Positions 58,677-64,000 of a DNA stretch of 64,000 nucleotides are shown one piece after another (positions within the stretch are counted from its first letter, which is position 1; every line of letters starts with the position of its first letter). The notes below the pieces were generated by a model, which saw only the letters and a list, made by a program, of their open reading frames with translations, searched no databases and was not told where the DNA came from. A program made the translations under genes and the position numbers. Source of the stretch: Crocodylus rhombifer (Eukaryota > Chordata > Crocodylia > Crocodylidae); the NCBI GenBank assembly GCA_038503035.1, contig JAVSML010021685.1:62001-126000 (forward strand), written 5' to 3'.

Positions 58677-60883
58677 AAAAATTGCTCGTGCCACTATACC
58701 TTAAATAGAAGTTTCAAATTTCCTTAAAATAAAAAAAAGGGATGGAAAACATACTATTAACCAGATGGAACAACAACATTTTCTTCACAGGAATTCTGTC
58801 TCGATAGTAATAGAAACATAATAAAAACAGTTTTCCATTTTCTCTCCTCTTTGCTTACTTGCCAATTTTGCTGCCAGATTTTGAGTCATTAGCAAAGAAG
58901 AATATGGAAATGAAACAAATATGTTCAGTGGTTTTTGAATAACTCCTTTATTTTACTACTCAAATTTCATGTCCAATTTGGGGTTTATCAAACCAGTAAT
59001 GACGACAAAAAAAATCATTTAAATCGTCAGATATACCATACATTCTGTGTTTGTGTTAACAATATTTGTACTGTCAAACATGACTGACGTGCCTTAAATT
59101 ACATTGTGCAGTTGTCACGGAGGCAGGTAAGACATGAACACAAAAATCTGAAAGAAATAAAAAAAATAATTGTTTCTCCTTTTACTATAGTTTAGGAACC
59201 CTTCAGACTGTTGCCTCTTTCTTTATATTGTTGAAGTGGTATTCCCAACACCAAGCATTCAAAACTCATGAGTCAAGCCCAAAAAACCCACAAGACTAGC
59301 CTAAAATACATGAGTGCTTGAAAACTAATAAATTTGGGGTTCTTTTGCCTTCTGAAGCTACTAAGGTACATGTTTTCAAGCTTTTCTTTGGCAACTCTGA
59401 AGGATAAAAACTTTTTATTTTTAAATGAAATCTGAGATTCCCATGTAACTGCCTGACTCAGGGTCCTTGAGGCTTTAAGAAAAATAGTGAGCATATGATG
59501 AAACTTGTGAGACAGTCAACTCACATGATTTTACTTTTTAAGGCAATCATAAAATAAATGTAATGAACATTCACAGTCCTTCATTTTATATACAACTCTC
59601 AGTCTGAGAGCATGGGCTAAAGAAACAAGCTACTGCAAGATAAGTTGGGTGTGTGTTTACTGCTCATCAGCTACTCCGGGGTGGCCAACCTGTAGCATGA
59701 TTGCCAAAAGAGGAATGGGCTGCTTATGCATTTAACTTACAGCAGATCGGGGAGGGGGCAGACAGCACAGCAGCAGACAGGATAGGAAGAACAGCAGCAG
59801 ATTTGGGCAGACGAAGCAGAACAGAGTGGCAGAGGAAGTTCACACTCTGCCTTATCTCACAGCAACTTATTTGGGTAGCCACATCCTTAGTGAAGTGCTT
59901 GTTACATTAAAGAAAACTAGTTAAGTGCAATTATGTAATTAACTTTACCTTAGGAAATCCTCCATCTCCTTGGCTGGTTGGAAAGAGATTCTGGTTAACC
60001 CAAACTGTTAACCTTCGCTGATAAACCTGTAGCAACACAAATATATGACATTTCTTATAAAGGAGAGATGCTATGCAATCACAATGTTTTAGAGCAGCCT
60101 TCTTCCATTCCGCAAAGCTCAACCGCAGTCCAGTTTTTGCTCCAGAGACGGAATGAGATTCTATTGTTATTTACACCACCACAAATCTGTGGAGTTATCC
60201 TGATCATGTTAATCTAGGATAACCATGGAAGCAGGACCAAGTCCAAGGGTATATTAAATATTTACTAGGTATTATTTTGCATGGGTGTTCCATTTTAGGT
60301 TACCCAGCTGTAACCTCGAGGGGAGGGAAAAATAGGGAGAGAACTGAAACACCAGAACATACAACTGCCCTACTTTCAACATGGTTTTATTGACATCTGA
60401 ATAAAGAAACGTGCACATTAGCCTCTTGCCAATGAAAAAATAAAGCATAATCCATTATACAGCAATTGGCACACCTTCCCTCTCCACAGGTGAAGAAAAG
60501 AATTCCAGGGAGAAGGCTAGCTAGTATTTTGTAGTCACACATTTAAGATCATTACAGTAAAATAGGTTTAGATGTACCTTAAAAGAAATTAAGAGTTTGA
60601 GGAGTTTTGTTGTTTTTTTTTTTTTAAAGAAACTTCCCTATAGAAAATTCTGATGGAAAGTAGGAGAGGGAGAAGCCATCAGCCTTTGGAAGCCAAAGAA
60701 AACTAAGCTGGCAGGAATTAATGCCAAAGTGCAGTTTCAGAAACTACTGCTTTTGGGACTGTTAGATGTTGATATTTCCTATTTTACAGTTCTCACTCAG
60801 GACAGAACACTGTCTCCCCATTTACAAATTATCCATTTCTTCCCCCCTCTCCCCTGCTCTCAGCTAGTTCCTAGGTATTACTG

Positions 60884-60917
<34 letters not shown>

Positions 60918-63900
60918 ATAAAATAGTCTATTCCCAATCTAAGGCACCTCTTCACTTCTACAGACTTTTCCATTTCAACTCTGAACTAGTGGGAAAATCG
61001 TATAAAATCTGATCAAAATTAAATCATTCAGATGTTACACAATGTATTATGTTACATGTGTCTTTTTACAGAACAGAAATTATCTTTCCAGGAAATGTTT
61101 TGGAATTTATATATGCAATGATATACTATGGACAGAGGTAAAAGCTATAATAGGCTATCAGTTTCTATTAAATGCATCTAGAACCACAAAGCTGCCCCTA
61201 TGTATGGGCAGTATGTGTGTCATGCCCTCTTCCTTCTGTTTTCAAATCATCTTGTTCTTTCACAATGTCATGCTCAGAGGACTTGCAGAGCCATGACTGA
61301 CATTCTGGAAAAAGAAGAACTAGGATGGCCAACTCCCTTTGCTGTACTCTTGCAGATTACCTTCTATGTCCATCACCATGTACATTTGGCCCTCCAAAAG
61401 CCATCAAACATTCTAGAAAGACTATTCAAGGAGGGTCATTACATTTCTTGATAGCTAAAGACACATAGTGGAAATACAACTTCAGCAGTCCTTTAAAAAT
61501 GCACTGCCTATTATGGCTTACTGCTTTTAGAGTTAACCGATCAGAACTAGGTATAGTTCAGAGTCAATTAGTTTACATTTTAGAGACTAAAGGAATTCTG
61601 ATTTAACAAAAGGACACATATACAAACACACACACATATACACGCACTGCTCTCTGTATCTGTGTTCATTAATCAGCCTGCCTGATGTACAGCATGCATA
61701 TGAATGCACTGGATCTGGTTTGGGGGTGGGGCAGCCTGCACTGTACCGTGGCATGCTTGTGGGCACTGCTGGGAATCACACCAAGTTTATCTTGCAGACA
61801 CAGATAAAGTGCAATTTACATCAGTGACAAATTTAGCCCTGATCACCTATTTAATATCAGGTGCATTTTAAAACTGAGAAGGAATGCTATTATTTTATAG
61901 GATCACACATCTGAGATTAGGGTGTGGACAAAGGTAGCATTTGAAACATTTCTGAGCTTAACAGGTTGGAAAATTACTCAAAAAGGTATAATTTCAGCCA
62001 TGCGGTATACATACACCCCTGCGGTGTCCCCTGCCTACAGTGCTTCAAATCTCTAGCCAGGAGGTGCTACAGGAGACTGCAGTGACCTACAGTTCCATCC
62101 TTCTGTCCCCAAACAGGACAGGGGAATGGAGCCATTACTGCCATTCCACAACTCCCCACCCCTCAGCAGGGAGACTGCAAGGAGGAAGGAGTGGAGCTAA
62201 TACATCAATGCCCTAGCCTGCTCTCCAGCAAGAGCCCAACAATGTCCCAGGTGCTAAAGTGATGTCTGGGACCTGGCAGCGATGCCATGAGGGGACCCAG
62301 AAGAGCACTCCAAGTGCTCTGGGACCCTGCAGTGGCAGCCCAGGACCCAGCAGCTGTGTCCCAAGTGCTGAGGTTCTGGGAGTGGCTAGTCAGCCTGTCC
62401 ACCCTGCAAAGCTTTCCGCTCCTCTCTGGTGGAGTGGCAGGAGAAGAAGGCAGAGAGTGGAGTATTGTGGGGTTTCTGAAGGACCTATGAACAGATGCAA
62501 CAAAAAGGACACTTCAAAAACAGCAGCTCATGTCAAGAGGTACAGTTCTGGAGTGCTTTAGCCACTTTTGGACTGTTTCAAAGGGCACATATGTCTGCAT
62601 AGCTGGCCCTCCACAGTGATTAAAGGTGCCTGAAATGCTTTAAGTTGTCTGTCCATAGTCTTACAGTAAACAGTAGAATCACATACTCATTGGAGAAATT
62701 ACCAACATATTCTTCAGAAACTCTTTCCTCTAAAATTCTGAGCTTCTGCAAAGTGCAAAGCAGAGGCTTTTAAGCATAAAACCTGCTGTAATAAAACTCC
62801 CTACCAGTTGTCACAGCCAAACAGCACTGTCTACTGGTGAAAGCATCAAGCTGAGTCGCATGTGCTGCATTTCAGTCTTTGGTTTTCTGTACACTCTCAA
62901 CCAAATCGCTGAATACCGCTGCAATTTTTGCAAAATGGGACTAACTGGTTGGCTTGTGAGGAATGATCAATGCATTTTAAAGTTGGCTGCTTGCAATCTT
63001 CTAGTAGAAGGCACTATTTAAGCACCAGACACTAGTATTAAGCTAGTATTGATTTTGTCTGATGCTTTTGTTATTCGTGAAAATCTTAAAACTACATTCA
63101 TTTTTTAAAGTATTATAAAGATAATTCTCTAGGTTGTTGCAGCATCTCCCATCAATTCAAGATAATGTGGGTATGAATTCTCATGCTGTTTTACTTTGCT
63201 GTACAGACAAAACTCTTGTGCAGAGAAGTATGATGTGAACAACTAGCAAGACTAGTTCACCTTTTTATCAAAGGAGATGCCCAGATCATAAGGTACATAC
63301 TTATACATTTATCCAGGCAGAATGTAAGCACAAGTCAATTGATTACAATATTACTCACCACTGAAAATGTTAGCTTTGAATTCTTTCTAGCATCATTTGG
63401 TAAAACTTTGGAGTTTAGTTCCAAATTAACCTTTGGAACATATTAGCATTGAAGGTAGCAGCTCAGCAAGATTCCCAAAATATTTGGACTTCCATATGAA
63501 TAATGGGGACATCCAAAACTGATGTAATATGCTTGCTTTTATTTTTTATTTGGGGTTAGAAGGGTACCTCTTGCTTTAAGCAATAGCTCATCTCTTTCTT
63601 CAAAAGAATTAAATGTAATTTTCTCTAAGGACAGGTTATTCTATAAACCTTTAGGATTTCCTGCTTTTTTTAAACATCTGAATCTTAAAATCTGGGGAAG
63701 ACTTCATGCTTTGCACATCTACCATGCCATACAAAACTTAGTAAGATTCATTACATCCCCTCTACAAGAGACACTGCAGAGATGTACAGACATACCGTAA
63801 TATAAATACATCGAGAGCACCTGCAAACAACATACAGTAGTTCAGGCAACCTGATTTTAGTGGTTCAGGCCAGCTACCCAGTGAAATAAAAAGGGAAATT

Positions 63901-64000
63901 ACAATACAGTGTACAATGTAAATGCTTACAGCAGTCCAGATTCCCACAGTGTCCAGGGTGCACATTATATTTTCATTCATTGGCATTTGTTTATATGGTT
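58677..64000. other. AT-rich intergenic tail of the window
   Basis: No exon, RNA gene or complete element could be supported. A (TA)n tract lies at 60886-60912 and a lone hAT-type start (GGGGTGGCCAACCTGTAGC) at 59677 without a matching right end. Confidence 0.5.
60886..60912. repeat. (TA)n microsatellite
   Basis: About 13 AT/TA units followed by an A-rich run. Confidence 0.97.

Noticed and set aside
59677..59700. hAT-type terminus GGGGTGGCCAACCTG
   Set aside because: No right end could be found within the following kilobase.

Overview
This is vertebrate nuclear DNA made of non-coding sequence and dead transposable elements. I find no convincing host exon, rRNA, tRNA or CRISPR array. Abundant CR1 LINEs in several age classes, many short hAT- and Harbinger-like elements, a decayed Penelope-like element and moderate GC content point to a sauropsid. 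A crocodilian, or failing that a turtle, fits best; this is inferred from repeat content, not from a marker gene.

Layout. 1-2420: two CR1 LINEs on the minus strand, head to tail. 2516-3130: a hAT-like element with a second MITE inside it. 4.3-10.2 kb: LINE and Penelope-type tails, a 344-bp hAT element with near-exact 8-bp target duplications (6128-6471), and a 624-bp hAT MITE (9590-10213). 10491-11596: a CpG-rich solo LTR with exact 5-bp duplications. 13187-15759: a plus-strand CR1 carrying a 491-codon ORF2 remnant. 17.4-19.0 kb: a 32-bp tandem duplication, a hAT-like element with internal minisatellite, and a palindromic Harbinger-like MITE with an exact TTA duplication. 22.4-25.0 kb: two minisatellites, the second ending in a 90-bp palindrome. 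27164-28640: a decayed minus-strand Penelope-like element interrupted by a hAT-like element. 31-35.6 kb: two inverted copies of an unnamed GC-rich repeat and another hAT element. 38708-43170: the clearest architecture, a plus-strand CR1 with ORF1 esterase, endonuclease and RT remnants inserted inside an older minus-strand CR1. 45-54 kb: two copies of an older CR1 and a second copy of the 2.5-kb hAT family. 55831-56911: the second copy of the 9.6-kb hAT MITE in opposite orientation. 58358-58676: a MITE with several perfect hairpins. The remainder, especially 58.7-64 kb, is AT-rich and featureless.

Nothing here works together as a pathway. The CR1 copies once encoded the machinery that mobilised them (ORF1 esterase-like protein; ORF2 endonuclease plus reverse transcriptase), but every RT motif C I can read is mutated (FTNN, FTDD, FAYD), so none can be active. 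The short elements have termini and target duplications but no transposase and were moved in trans. I found no undescribed functional system. The most useful observations are nested insertions that order events in time, paired copies that allow reconstruction of insertion history, and several long palindromes.
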